Shown here piece by piece: positions 6,601-14,740 of a stretch of 64,000 bases of DNA. Below the pieces are notes generated by a model. That model was not told the DNA's origin. It made no database searches and saw nothing but the letters and a program-made list of their open reading frames with translations. A program made the position numbers and the translations under genes. Location of the stretch: positions 124,001-188,000 of the forward strand of contig NZ_SMBU01000007.1 of NCBI RefSeq assembly GCF_004342485.1. The letters run 5' to 3'. Position 1 is the stretch's first letter; the number at the start of each line of letters is the position of its first letter. The DNA is from Roseateles saccharophilus. Lineage in GTDB: Bacteria; Pseudomonadota; Gammaproteobacteria; Burkholderiales; Burkholderiaceae_C.

Positions 6601-8765
6601 TCCACCAGCTCCTCGCTCACGTTGAAGCCGGAGTTCCAGCCGCGGCCGTCGTCATAACGCCAATACCACTGGCGCTCCTCGTAGACGAGTTTCAGGTCCA
6701 GCGCCTTGGCCGGCCTGAACTGGCCCTTGGCGTCCACGCGCACCAGCTCGAACTCGGCGAGCGAGCCCTCGGCGGCCACGTTACGGTCGAACAGCGGGCG
6801 CACGCCCACCAGCACCGGCGCGGGCCACCACACGCGCTCCAGCGCGCGCACGACCGGCCGGCCGCCGCTCTCTAGCAGGCTGAAGGCCGCGCGCAGCTTC
6901 ATCGGCGACTTGCGTTCGGCGAGCTGGGGCGCCAGCGTCATCTCGGCGTGGCCCTGCTCGTCGAGGTCCTGGGCTTCCAGGTCCTGGCGGTTCTTGGCCT
7001 TGTCGTCGTCCAGCGTGCCGAAGATGAAGCCGGGCAGCTGCTGCGGCAGCGGGTTCAGCAGCCGTTCGCTGTAGGCGCTGGCCTGCAAGCGGTTGCCGGC
7101 AGCGGGCGCGCCGTAGAGGTAGTCGCCCTGCACCTGCACCGGCAGCGCGCCGTCGCCGCTCATCGGGCCTTCGGCGGCGGTCAGCGTGAGCTTCATGCGC
7201 TCGGGCAGGAACTCCTCGACCTTGAAGGCCCATTGCGCATCGGGCACCTTGGCGCCGGGGTCGATGCGGGCCTGGACCGTCCAGCCGCCGGTGGGCGCAT
7301 CGGCCGGCAGCGTGATGCCCTGCTGGTAGTAGCCGGTGCCCGCCTTGTTGGGCTGAACCAGCTGCTCGACGAGCTTGCTGCCGTCGGGCTTCTTGACCGT
7401 GATGGTGATGGGCAGGGGCTTGGGCTGAGGCTTGCCGTCGGCGTCGCGCGCCAGCACGGAGAGCTGGAAGTTCTCGCCCGGCCGGTAGAGGTCGCGGCCG
7501 GCGTAGACGAAGAGCTTGTTGTTGCGCGACGGGTAGCCCGTGGCCTCGAACTCGGTCAGATCCAGCGCGGCGTCGCGCAGCGACAGCACGGACATCTCCT
7601 TGCCCTCACGCCGCGCCAGCACCGCGCGGGCCTTGTCGCTGTTGCCGTTGAAGACCGCATGGCCGTCGCCGTCGCTCTGGGCCTGGGCTAGCACCTTGCC
7701 GGCGTCGTCCACCAGGCTCAGCTCGATGCCCGACATCGCCTTGCCGCTCTTCAGCGAGGTCGTGAACACGTCCAGCTGGGCGGCATGGCGGCGCAGGTGC
7801 AGGCCGATGTCGGTGACGTAGTAGTGCGTGACCTGGTAGTCCCAGCCGAAGCGGCCGGGCGTGTTCATCACCGCGATGTAGATGCCGGGCTCCTGCAGTT
7901 CCTTGATGCCCTCCACGGGCAGGAAGCTGACGTTGCGGCGGTTGGGGCGCGGGTCGGTCGTGAAGCGGGTGATGTAGACGCTGTCGCTCATCGCGCGCAG
8001 CTCGTCCAGCACCCAGCCGCCCACGGTGCCCTTGAGGCGACGCTGGTTGTCGCTGTAGCCGTCGTAGTAACAGCCGCCCTCGCAGTCGTCCTCGCCGGCC
8101 TGGGCGTTGCGCTCGCGCCGCCCGCCCACCTGCTCCAGGAAGGCCGGCAGCGAGGCCGGCTTGATGCGCAGGAACTGCACGTCCACCTCGGGCGTGTTGA
8201 CGGTGACGATGGGCAGGCCGCCGTTCTGGCCCGCCGGCAGCACCAGGCCCTTGCTGGCGAAGTAGTAGCTCTGCGGCATGGCCTCGCTGACGGCCTCGCA
8301 GCTCTGCGGCGTGGCCAGCTTGGCGCCGCCGCGGGACGCGATATCGGCCGTCAGCGCAATGCGGTAACTGCGGTCCGGCGTGACATAGGGCAGGTAGAGC
8401 ACGCGCGGGTTGTCGGCCAGCACCCAGCGTGCGGCCAAGGGCTTGAAGCTGGCGTCGGCCGGCGCTGTCTTTTTCTCGCTGCTGCCGTCGTCCTTGACCT
8501 TGGGCGCGTCGCCCTCGCTGGCCGTCAGCAGCTTGGCGAAGTCCTGCTTGCCGTCCAGCGGCTGCGTGAAGACGACGGCGATGGCCGGCGAGCCGTCGAA
8601 CAGCCGCGCGCGGCACTCGGTGAACGCGAACGCCTGCTCACTGCCGATGTCGGCGCTGTTGGGCAGGCTGGGCGCCTTGGCGTGCTGCCAGGCGAAATAC
8701 CCCGCCACGGCCGCGCCGGCCACGGCCACCGCCGCAGCAGCGGCCTTCACGATGCTGGAAGCCAT
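3678..8765 (-). CDS. Bacterial alpha-2-macroglobulin with thioester motif
   Basis: A 1695-residue periplasmic protease-trap protein. An N-terminal hydrophobic segment (about residues 5-25) follows MASSIVKAAAA and has no lipobox cysteine, so it is either a signal anchor or a signal peptide; the E. coli YfhM relative is a lipoprotein. MG-type beta domains and an MG2 domain (GRDLYRPGENFQLSVLARD) come first. Near residue 1195, GCLEQ supplies the Cys-Gln internal thioester that traps attacking proteases. A helical thioester domain follows (WAASSPYEAWLSAYVTGFL), then a C-terminal receptor-like beta domain (VVDRIPAGFEIEN). In the known bacterial system it works with PBP1C to guard and repair the envelope. 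The pbpC gene lies downstream on the same strand, but 2.3 kb away. Start at 8765 is the first ATG and gives the membrane segment. Confidence 0.95.
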   Translation of the reverse strand: MASSIVKAAAAAVAVAGAAVAGYFAWQHAKAPSLPNSADIGSEQAFAFTECRARLFDGSPAIAVVFTQPLDGKQDFAKLLTASEGDAPKVKDDGSSEKKTAPADASFKPLAARWVLADNPRVLYLPYVTPDRSYRIALTADIASRGGAKLATPQSCEAVSEAMPQSYYFASKGLVLPAGQNGGLPIVTVNTPEVDVQFLRIKPASLPAFLEQVGGRRERNAQAGEDDCEGGCYYDGYSDNQRRLKGTVGGWVLDELRAMSDSVYITRFTTDPRPNRRNVSFLPVEGIKELQEPGIYIAVMNTPGRFGWDYQVTHYYVTDIGLHLRRHAAQLDVFTTSLKSGKAMSGIELSLVDDAGKVLAQAQSDGDGHAVFNGNSDKARAVLARREGKEMSVLSLRDAALDLTEFEATGYPSRNNKLFVYAGRDLYRPGENFQLSVLARDADGKPQPKPLPITITVKKPDGSKLVEQLVQPNKAGTGYYQQGITLPADAPTGGWTVQARIDPGAKVPDAQWAFKVEEFLPERMKLTLTAAEGPMSGDGALPVQVQGDYLYGAPAAGNRLQASAYSERLLNPLPQQLPGFIFGTLDDDKAKNRQDLEAQDLDEQGHAEMTLAPQLAERKSPMKLRAAFSLLESGGRPVVRALERVWWPAPVLVGVRPLFDRNVAAEGSLAEFELVRVDAKGQFRPAKALDLKLVYEERQWYWRYDDGRGWNSGFNVSEELVEARTLALNARTKISLPVRWGRYRLEVTDPESKLTTRYAFYAGYGAQDADDVGNRPDRVQLKLQGAPFKPGDVAKLAIKPPHDGEAIVTVEGDRVLWARRIGVKASGTDLEIPISSDAAWARHDLYVTVAAFRPGSEGDRVTPARALGLVHLPLNREDRKPKVTLTAPAKAVPSTPLTVGVKVPALAGKAAIVTVSAVDVGILNITNFKTPDPQDFFFGKHRFGADMLDLYGRLIEKMEGNAAKQRFGGDAGKRDSQSMPRKLLLVDLFSGPVALDAKGEATINLKLPDFNGTLRVMAVVSSADSYASAQAETVVAAPLVAELNMPRFVSPGDKATIALDVTNLSGAPQEVKVAVSSSGPVRITGSTEPVKLADKQRQILRFQAEALDAYGLAPIEVKVGAGALSLTRQAALQVQPVTPLTRESRRLRLEPGATQALDKALLDAYWAGSASVALTVSNTPPIDIKDQVQGLLMYPYGCLEQTTSSAYPLVFIDDEAAKRWGMTPVPREERAKRLDSAFARLAGMQQPKGGYGLWAASSPYEAWLSAYVTGFLQDARDAGFAVPEAMLKRSLDNLLEQFQRSPAQQTVPPKAPRRDDKGHLSDYRDAELLRIAHQRFAEAAHAGYILAREQKAPLATLRTLHDQYRANALSPLPLVQLSLALKAMGDEPRAKVALDDAMARGYGYQPEDLGNTWWGQWLGDYGSRVRDRALAYALLLRHKVQHERRENLLFDLSDDFSRRNYYSTQERLALFLAVQAAGATKDDSWKTAVTVGAKAEPWTGNGVGQQSFAAAQLKSGIALKNDGSAPLFVDITAQGYPVKPPAPSSDRISVERAMFTTDGKPVTARQFSTGEMFVVRLRVKASQAIKDGLVVDRIPAGFEIENLNLSQGPQAGEFTVEGVNVAQANANERIVHTEYRDDRFVAAAQLGQPLEMFYLVRAVTPGRYVVPATFAEDMYRPEVRGIGKGEGEINVVDKK

Positions 8766-8855
8766 CCGAATCCCTCACAGAGTGCGGGCGGAGTTTAGGG
8801 ACGGAAGGCAGGCCTGGCGGACGGAGAAATTCCCCAGGTTCAGGGCCTGGAGGCG

Positions 8856-8957
8856 CTACGGCAGCAGGCCGCTGGCGGGCAGTGTCAGTGCCACGACGAA
8901 GCCGAGCACCGACGCAAGCAGGGCGGCGGCGACGCGGAGTCGGGCGGGCGTGAACAT
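8856..8957 (-). CDS. Possible 33-residue membrane peptide
   Basis: A short open frame beginning MFTPARLRVAAALLAS and ending VALTLPASGLLP, consisting of a basic N-terminus and one hydrophobic stretch, as in small single-span membrane proteins. It lies alone between the macroglobulin start and the AraC gene, on the same strand as both. No convincing ribosome-binding site or family match was recognised, so coding status is uncertain. The rest of 8766-9043 shows nothing else. Confidence 0.3.
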   Translation of the reverse strand: MFTPARLRVAAALLASVLGFVVALTLPASGLLP

Positions 8958-9043
8958 GAGGTGGATAGTGGGCCACAGCGCTGCCCGATGTGCCCCCTAA
9001 CTCGCCGTGATTGCTGACGACGTGCTGGCAGCAGCCACGCGCA

Positions 9044-9958
9044 TCAGCGCGCGCCGAGCGCGCCGCGGTAGCCGCCGGGCGTCACGCCGACGCCGGCCTT
9101 GAAGCGCTGGCTCAGGTGGCTGGCGCCGGCATAGCCGCAGGCGGCGGCGATATCGGCCAGCGGCAGGCGCGTGTCGCGCAGCAGCGTGCGGGCGCGCTCC
9201 AGCCGGCGCGCGGCCACCCAGTCGTGAACGCTGCAGCCCATCGACGCGCGGAACATGCGCGCGAAGTGGAACTCCGACAGGTGGGCCTCGGCGGCCAGCC
9301 GCGGCAGGCTGAGCTCGCCACCGTCCAGATGGGCGTCGACGCAGGCCAGCACGCGCCGGCGCGCCGCGCCCGACAGGCCGCCCGCGGCGGCCCGTTCGGC
9401 CCGTTCGGCCCGCTCGCGCTGGCGGGGCCTGGCGGCCTGCAGCACCAGGTGGTCCAGCGCGGCCTGGCTAAGCGCGTCGATGCGCAGGCGCTCGTCCGGC
9501 GCCTGCCAGTCGCGCGCGGCCACGTCCTGGGCCCAGGCGGCCAGCACGGCGTCTTCGCCGAAGATGCGCTGCTCCAGCGTGATGGCCCGTGGCTCGGCGT
9601 CCAGCAGGCGCACGACGCGGTCCGCCCAGGCGCCGTCCGACAGATAGAGGTGCACGAAGCGCAGCGGGCCGGCCACGTTCCAGCGCGATTCGTGCTCGGC
9701 CGGCAGCACGCAGTGGCAGCCGGGGCGGCCGGTCTCGCGCGGCGTCTCGACGAGGTGGGTGGCATGCCCGCCCTGCAGATAGACCGACAGCGTGTGGTGG
9801 CCGGGGCGCCGGTAGTCCATGCGGCCGCCGTGGTTGTGCCACTGCACCAGGCGCAGCCCGTCACCGAGCCCGAGCTCGCGCTCGCGGCGCGCGCTGGAGC
9901 GGCCCAGCACGTCGAAGACGGGCTGCTGGTCGGTGGCGCCGGCGGTCAGGTCGAGCAT
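9044..9958 (-). CDS. AraC family transcriptional regulator
   Basis: A 304-residue regulator with an N-terminal cupin-like sensing domain (about residues 20-130; GRPGCHCVLPAEHESRW) and two C-terminal AraC helix-turn-helix motifs (about 205-300). The first is LPRLAAEAHLSEFHFARMF; the second is LADIAAACGYAGASHLSQRF, followed by GVTPGGYR. A short tandem repeat in the linker gives RAERAERA. It is transcribed divergently from the DMT transporter at 10060, with 101 bp between starts, so it probably controls that exporter and itself. The inducer is unknown. Confidence 0.9.
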   Translation of the reverse strand: MLDLTAGATDQQPVFDVLGRSSARRERELGLGDGLRLVQWHNHGGRMDYRRPGHHTLSVYLQGGHATHLVETPRETGRPGCHCVLPAEHESRWNVAGPLRFVHLYLSDGAWADRVVRLLDAEPRAITLEQRIFGEDAVLAAWAQDVAARDWQAPDERLRIDALSQAALDHLVLQAARPRQRERAERAERAAAGGLSGAARRRVLACVDAHLDGGELSLPRLAAEAHLSEFHFARMFRASMGCSVHDWVAARRLERARTLLRDTRLPLADIAAACGYAGASHLSQRFKAGVGVTPGGYRGALGAR

Positions 9959-10059
9959 GCCGCGATGCTAGGGCCGGCGGCCTTGCCCCTGCCGTGGTGG
10001 GGGCGACGAAGCGCAGGAATATGCAATCGCGCGGCGGCTTGGAGCCCCATGCTGGCGGC

Positions 10060-10971
10060 ATGAATGCATTCCTGTATGTGCTGGTCGTGCTGATCTGGGG
10101 CACGACCTGGATCGCGCTGAAGTGGCAGCTGGGCCCCGTGCCCATCGCGCTGTCCATCGCCTACCGCTTCGGCCTGGCGGCGCTGCTGCTGTTCGCCTGG
10201 TTGCTGTGGCGGCGCCAACTCGTCGTGCCGCGCGGCCGGGCGCTCGTCTGGGTGCTGGCCCAGGGCCTGTGCCTGTTCTGCCTGAACTTCGTCTGCTTCC
10301 TGAACGCGAGCCGCACGGTGGCCAGCGGCCTCGTCGCCGTCGTGTTCTCCAGCGCGGCGCTTTGGAACGCGCTGCTGGCGCGCGTCGTGCACGGTCGCAC
10401 CATCGCGCCTCAGGTGCTGGCCGGTGGCGCGCTGGGGCTGACGGGCCTGGTGCTGCTGTTCTGGCCCGAGATCAGCGGCGGCCAAGCCAGCCTGGCCGGC
10501 CTGGCCTGGGCGCTGGGCGGCACGCTGTGCTTCTCCACCGGCAACCTGCTGTCGGCCGCGCTGCAGGGCCAGGGGCTGAAACCGGTGCAGACCAATGCCT
10601 GGGGCATGGCGGTCGGCACGGCCCTGCTGGCGGGCTATGCGCTGCTGGCCGGCCTGCCGTTGGCCTTCGACGCGAGTGCCCGCTATGTCGGCGCCTGGCT
10701 CTACCTGGCCATCCCGGGCTCGGTCATCGGCTTCACGGCCTATCTGACGCTGGTCGGGCGCCTCGGGCCGGAGCGCGCCGCCTACAGCACGGTGCTGTTC
10801 CCGGTCGTCGCGCTGAACGTGTCGGCCTGGGCCGAGGGCTACCGCTGGACGGCGCCGGCCCTGGCCGGCCTGGTGCTGGTGATGGCCGGCAATGTGCTCG
10901 TCTTCAGGCGGCGCGCTTCGAAGACCAGCGCTCCCACAGTGCCACCGTCTCGCCCACCAGCCCGCGCCTGA
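10060..10971 (+). CDS. EamA/DMT family transporter
   Basis: A 303-residue inner-membrane protein with about ten hydrophobic helices arranged as two EamA repeats. The first begins VLVVLIWGTTWIALKWQLG, a typical EamA opening; the second begins near GLAWALGGTLCFSTGNLLSA. Such proteins usually export amino acids or metabolites; the substrate cannot be read from sequence. The ATG at 10060 was chosen because it opens directly into the first helix; upstream in-frame codons have no transporter character. The last 22 codons overlap the convergent livM gene by 68 bp, and the tail (TSAPTVPPSRPPARA) is low-complexity. Confidence 0.88.
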   Translation: MNAFLYVLVVLIWGTTWIALKWQLGPVPIALSIAYRFGLAALLLFAWLLWRRQLVVPRGRALVWVLAQGLCLFCLNFVCFLNASRTVASGLVAVVFSSAALWNALLARVVHGRTIAPQVLAGGALGLTGLVLLFWPEISGGQASLAGLAWALGGTLCFSTGNLLSAALQGQGLKPVQTNAWGMAVGTALLAGYALLAGLPLAFDASARYVGAWLYLAIPGSVIGFTAYLTLVGRLGPERAAYSTVLFPVVALNVSAWAEGYRWTAPALAGLVLVMAGNVLVFRRRASKTSAPTVPPSRPPARA

Positions 10972-11887
10972 AGGCCAGCACGCAGACGATGAAGATCAGG
11001 CCGGTGACCAGGCTGACCGATTCGCCCAGGCCCTGGAACCAGGCCACGCCGGTCAGGTCGGCCAGCAGGTTGCCGAGGTCGCCGATCTTGTTCTCGAGCG
11101 CGATGATGACCAGGGCGCCCACCATCGGGCCGACGAGCGTGCCCATGCCGCCCACCAGGGTCATCAGGATGACGAGGCCGGAGGTGGTCCAGATTGCGTC
11201 GGTCAGCGTCGCGAAGCCCAGCACCAGGGTCTTGGTGGCGCCGGCCAGGCCGGCCAGGCCGGCGGACAGCACGAAGGCCAGCAGCTTGAACTGGGCCGTG
11301 TCATAGCCCAGCGACGTGGCGCGCGCCTCGTTCTCGCGGATGGAGGTCAGCACCTGGCCGAAGGGCGAGTGCACGATGCGATAGATCAGCCAGAAGGCCG
11401 CGATGAAGATGCCGAGCACGACGTAGAACAGCACCAGGTCGTTCTCGAGGTTCAGGCCCAGGAAGCTGCCGCGTGGCACCGACTGCAGGCCGTCCTCGCC
11501 GCCGGTGAAGGGCGCCTGCAGGAAGAAGAAGTACAGCATCTGCGCCAGGGCCAGCGTGATCATCGAGAAGTAGATGCCCGAGCGGCGGATGGCCAGCAGG
11601 CCGAACACCAGGCCCACGCCGGCCGCGCCCAGCATGCCGGCGAGCAGGCCCACCGGCGTCGGCAGGCCCCAGACCTTGAGCGCATGGCCGGTCACATAGG
11701 CGGCCGTGCCGAGGAAGGCCGCGTGGCCGAAGGACAGCAGGCCCGTGAAGCCGACCAACAGGTTGAAGGCGCAGGCGAACAGCGCGAAGCACAGCACCTT
11801 CATCACGAAGACGGGATAGGCGCCGAACAGCGGCAGCAGGCCGATGCCGACGAAGAGGGCGATGTAGCCGATGAGCTTCTTGTTCAT
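10904..11887 (-). CDS. livM: Branched-chain-type ABC transporter permease LivM (set 1)
   Basis: Inner-membrane permease of the HAAT family, 327 residues, with 8-9 hydrophobic helices and the LivM signature FNLLVGFTGLLSFGHAAFLG near residue 45. The cytoplasmic loop SPFGQVLTSIRENEARA contacts the ATPases. The ATG at 11887 overlaps the LivH stop by 4 bases (ATGA), so the two are translationally coupled. It is the last gene of an 11-gene minus-strand run that begins at 21216. Family is certain; the transported compound may be something other than leucine, isoleucine or valine. Confidence 0.92.
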   Translation of the reverse strand: MNKKLIGYIALFVGIGLLPLFGAYPVFVMKVLCFALFACAFNLLVGFTGLLSFGHAAFLGTAAYVTGHALKVWGLPTPVGLLAGMLGAAGVGLVFGLLAIRRSGIYFSMITLALAQMLYFFFLQAPFTGGEDGLQSVPRGSFLGLNLENDLVLFYVVLGIFIAAFWLIYRIVHSPFGQVLTSIRENEARATSLGYDTAQFKLLAFVLSAGLAGLAGATKTLVLGFATLTDAIWTTSGLVILMTLVGGMGTLVGPMVGALVIIALENKIGDLGNLLADLTGVAWFQGLGESVSLVTGLIFIVCVLAFRRGLVGETVALWERWSSKRAA

Positions 11888-12771
11888 TTCTCTTTGCCGA
11901 ACAGGCCGGCCGGTCGGACGAGCAGCACGACGGCCATGACGACGAACACCACCGTGTTGGACGCCTCGGGGTAGAAGACCTTGGTCAGCCCCTCCACCAG
12001 GCCCAGGCCCAGGCCCGTCAGGATGGAGCCGAGGATGGAGCCCATGCCGCCGATGACGACGACGGCGAAGACCACGATGATGAGGTTGGACCCCATCAGC
12101 GCCGACACCTGCAGGATGGGCGCGGCCAGCACGCCGGCGAAGGCCGCCAGCGCGACGCCGCCGGCATAGGTCAACGTCACCATGCGCGGCACGTTGATGC
12201 CGAAGGCCTGCACGAGCTTGGGGTTCTCGGTGCCGGCGCGCAGCTTGGCGCCGAGCGAGGTCTTCTCGATCAGCGCCCAGACCGCGAAGCAGACCACCAG
12301 CGACGCCACGACCACCCAGCCGCGGTAGTTGGGCAGGATCATGAAGCCGAGGTTGGTGGCGCCGGTGAGCTGGTCGGGTACCGAGTAGGGCTGGCCCGAG
12401 ACGCCATAGACCGAGCGGAACACGCCCTCGATGACCAGCGTGATGCCGAAGGTCAGCAGCAGGCCGTAGAGGTGGTCCAGCTTGTAGAGCCACTGCAGCA
12501 TCGTGCGCTCTATGACGATGCCGACGAGGCCGACGGCCAGCGGCGCGAGACCGAGCATGAACCAGTAGTTCAGGCCCAGGTATTCCAGCCCCATCCAGGC
12601 GAAGAAGGCCCCCATCATGTACAGCGCCCCATGGGCGAAGTTGATGATGTTGAGCATGCCGAAGATGACCGCCAGGCCCAGAGACAGCATCGCGTAGAAC
12701 GAGCCGTTGACCAGGCCGAGCAGCAGCTGGCCGAGCAGGGCGGGCAGGGGAATACCGAAGATCTCAGTCAT
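11884..12771 (-). CDS. livH: Branched-chain-type ABC transporter permease LivH (set 1)
   Basis: A 295-residue permease with about eight helices. It shows the LivH pattern GLVNGSFYAMLSLGLAVIFG, then MLNIINFAHGALYMMGAF, and the C-terminal VVIGGMGSILGSILTGL loop. It forms the membrane channel together with the adjacent LivM. It starts 21 bp downstream of the substrate-binding protein stop at 12792, and its stop overlaps the LivM start. Confidence 0.92.
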   Translation of the reverse strand: MTEIFGIPLPALLGQLLLGLVNGSFYAMLSLGLAVIFGMLNIINFAHGALYMMGAFFAWMGLEYLGLNYWFMLGLAPLAVGLVGIVIERTMLQWLYKLDHLYGLLLTFGITLVIEGVFRSVYGVSGQPYSVPDQLTGATNLGFMILPNYRGWVVVASLVVCFAVWALIEKTSLGAKLRAGTENPKLVQAFGINVPRMVTLTYAGGVALAAFAGVLAAPILQVSALMGSNLIIVVFAVVVIGGMGSILGSILTGLGLGLVEGLTKVFYPEASNTVVFVVMAVVLLVRPAGLFGKEK

Positions 12772-12791
12772 CGCGCAGCGTCCTCAGAGGA

Positions 12792-13988
12792 TCACTTCTT
12801 GACGAGAGGGCATTTGGAATCGGCCAGCTTGGTGAACGCCTCGTCGCCCGGGATGCGGGTCACGACCTTGAAGTAGTCCCAGGGCTCGGTGGACTCCTTC
12901 TGCGACTTGACCTGCAGCAGGAACATGTCGTGGATACCGCGGCCGTCTTCCTTGCGGATCGTGCCCTTGGTGTAGAAATCGTTGATCGGCGTGGCCTTCA
13001 TCTTGGCCAGCACCTTGTCGGCGTCGTCGGTCTTGGCGGCGTCGACGGCCTTCAGGTAGTGGCTCACGGCCGAGTAGTCGGCGGCCTGCAGCGAGGAGGG
13101 CATGCGCTTCATCTTCTCGAAGAAGCGGCGGCTCCAGGCGCGGGCCTCGGGGCTCTGGTTCCAGTACCATGAGTCGGTCAGGTACATGCCCTCGGTCGTC
13201 TTCAGGCCCAGGGAGTGGATGTCGTTGATGAACATCAGCAGGCCGGCGAGCTTCATGCTCTTGGTGATGCCGAATTCGTTGGCCGCCTTGACCGCATTGA
13301 TGGTGTCGCCGCCGGCATTGGCCAGGCCCAGGATCTGCGCGCCCGAGCTCTGGGCCTGCAGCAGGAAGCTGGAGAAGTCGCTGGCGTTCAGCGGGTGCTT
13401 GACGCTGCCCTTGACCGTGCCGCCGCTCTTGGCCACGACGGCGGCCGTGTCGGACTGCAGGGCCGCGCCGAAGGCGTAGTCGGCGGTCAGGAAGAACCAG
13501 GTCTTGCCGCCGCCTTTGGTCACCGCCGCGCCCGTGCCGTTGGCCAGGGCCACGGTGTCGTAGGCGTAGTGGATGGTGTAGGGCGTGCAGTTGGCGTTGG
13601 TCAGCGCGGAGCTGCCGGCGCCGATGGAGATGAAGGGCTTCTTCTTCTCGGCGGCCACGGTGGCCATGGCCAGGTTGGCGCCGGAGTTCGTGCCGCCGAC
13701 CAGCAGGTCCAGGCCCTGGGTGTCGATCCATTCGCGCGCCTTGGCGGAGGCGACGTCGGCCTTGTTCTGGTGGTCCGCGAAGATGAACTCGATCTTCTTG
13801 CCCGCGGCCATGCCCTTCATGTCGGCGATGGCCATCTTGATGGCCTCGACGCCGCCGGCGCCGTCGATGTCCGCATACACGCTGGACATGTCGGTCAGGA
13901 AGCCGATCTTGATGACGTCGCCGGAGATCTGCGCGTGGGCGGCCAAGCCGCAGCTGGCGAGGGTGGCGGCGATCAGGGTTTTCTTCAT
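12792..13988 (-). CDS. ABC transporter periplasmic substrate-binding protein (set 1)
   Basis: A 398-residue Peripla_BP_6 protein (LivJ/K fold). The signal peptide is MKKTLIAATLASCGLAAHA, followed by QISGDVIKIGFLTDMSSVYA. Two lobes are evident (VGGTNSGANLAMATVAAEKK and the later KLAGLLMFINDIHSLG region). It delivers the ligand to LivHM set 1. The DMSSVYADIDG opening and the LLMFINDIHSLG region resemble binding proteins associated with aromatic or organic-acid uptake as much as with amino acids, so the ligand is left open. A GGAGACAACC ribosome-binding site precedes ATG 13988. LivF lies 37 bp upstream. Confidence 0.9.
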   Translation of the reverse strand: MKKTLIAATLASCGLAAHAQISGDVIKIGFLTDMSSVYADIDGAGGVEAIKMAIADMKGMAAGKKIEFIFADHQNKADVASAKAREWIDTQGLDLLVGGTNSGANLAMATVAAEKKKPFISIGAGSSALTNANCTPYTIHYAYDTVALANGTGAAVTKGGGKTWFFLTADYAFGAALQSDTAAVVAKSGGTVKGSVKHPLNASDFSSFLLQAQSSGAQILGLANAGGDTINAVKAANEFGITKSMKLAGLLMFINDIHSLGLKTTEGMYLTDSWYWNQSPEARAWSRRFFEKMKRMPSSLQAADYSAVSHYLKAVDAAKTDDADKVLAKMKATPINDFYTKGTIRKEDGRGIHDMFLLQVKSQKESTEPWDYFKVVTRIPGDEAFTKLADSKCPLVKK

Positions 13989-14025
13989 GGTTGTCTCCAG
14001 TGGTTGATGACCGCGTGGTTGCGGG

Positions 14026-14739
14026 TTAGACGCTGAGCAGCTCGTCCAGCTGGGCCTGGTGGGCGGGCAGGTCGGCTGCGGGGAAGGACAGCACGACCTC
14101 GCCGTGCTCGATGACGATGAAGTGGTCGGCCAGTGGCGCGGCGAAGCGGAAGTTTTGCTCCACCATGACGATGGTGAAGCCCTGGGTCTTCAGCGCGCGG
14201 ATCATGCGTGCCAGGGCCTGGACGATGACGGGTGCGAGGCCCTCGGAGATTTCGTCCAGCAGCAGGATGTCGGCGCCGGTGCGCAGGATGCGCGCGACGG
14301 CCAGCATCTGCTGCTCGCCGCCCGACAGCCGTGTGCCGGGGCTGTGGCGGCGCTCCGCGAGGTTGGGGAACATCGCGTAGATCTCGGTCTCGCTCATGAC
14401 CTTGCCGCGCCTGGCCTTCAGCAGCGGCGGCAGCCGCAGGTTCTCCTCGGTCGTCAGGCTCGCGAAGATGCCGCGCTCCTCGGGGCAGTAGCCCAGACCC
14501 AGGTTGGCGATGCGGTGCGTGGACAGGCCGACGGTCTCGTCGCCATGGACCTTGATCGAGCCCTTGCGGGCGCCCGTCAGGCCCATGATGGCGCGCAGCG
14601 TCGTCGTGCGGCCCGCGCCGTTGCGGCCCAGCAGCGTGACGACTTGGCCCGGCTGCACGCTGAGCTTGATGCCGTGCAGGATGTGGCTCTCGCCGTACCA
14701 GGCGTGGAGGTTGGTGATTTCGAGGGCAGGTGTTGCCAT
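14026..14739 (-). CDS. livF: ABC transporter ATP-binding protein LivF (set 1), Walker A Lys replaced by Arg
   Basis: A 237-residue ATPase of the LivF type: ABC signature LSGGEQQMLAVARIL, Walker B ADILLLDEISEGLAP, H-loop in VMVEQNF. The Walker A motif reads GRNGAGRTTT: the codon is CGC, so the phosphate-binding lysine expected in GxxGxGK[ST] is arginine. LivF of set 2 has the normal GRNGAGKTST. The substitution is conservative in charge, and the rest of the protein is intact, so it may be a natural subfamily variant with reduced or asymmetric hydrolysis. The start was set at ATG 14739 (MATPALEITNL), because residues upstream have no family similarity and lie over livG. Confidence 0.92.
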   Translation of the reverse strand: MATPALEITNLHAWYGESHILHGIKLSVQPGQVVTLLGRNGAGRTTTLRAIMGLTGARKGSIKVHGDETVGLSTHRIANLGLGYCPEERGIFASLTTEENLRLPPLLKARRGKVMSETEIYAMFPNLAERRHSPGTRLSGGEQQMLAVARILRTGADILLLDEISEGLAPVIVQALARMIRALKTQGFTIVMVEQNFRFAAPLADHFIVIEHGEVVLSFPAADLPAHQAQLDELLSV

Positions 14740-14740
14740 G

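Noticed and set aside
4440-6875. 811-codon plus-strand open frame inside the macroglobulin gene
   Set aside because: Antisense shadow; the minus strand has MG2 and GCLEQ motifs, and the plus-strand translation has only His/Arg/Gly-rich filler.
8638-8976. 112-codon minus-strand frame between the macroglobulin and AraC genes
   Set aside because: Overlaps the macroglobulin start out of frame, is arginine/proline-rich and lacks family features.
9391-9420. Possible direct-repeat array (GGCCCGTTC-like units)
   Set aside because: Three short in-frame units within the AraC gene coding RAERAERA; too short and uniform with codon structure to be a CRISPR or satellite.
10904-12493. 529-codon version of LivM extending over livH
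   Set aside because: The upstream part is livH read out of frame; the ATG at 11887 with a 4-nt overlap is the normal arrangement.
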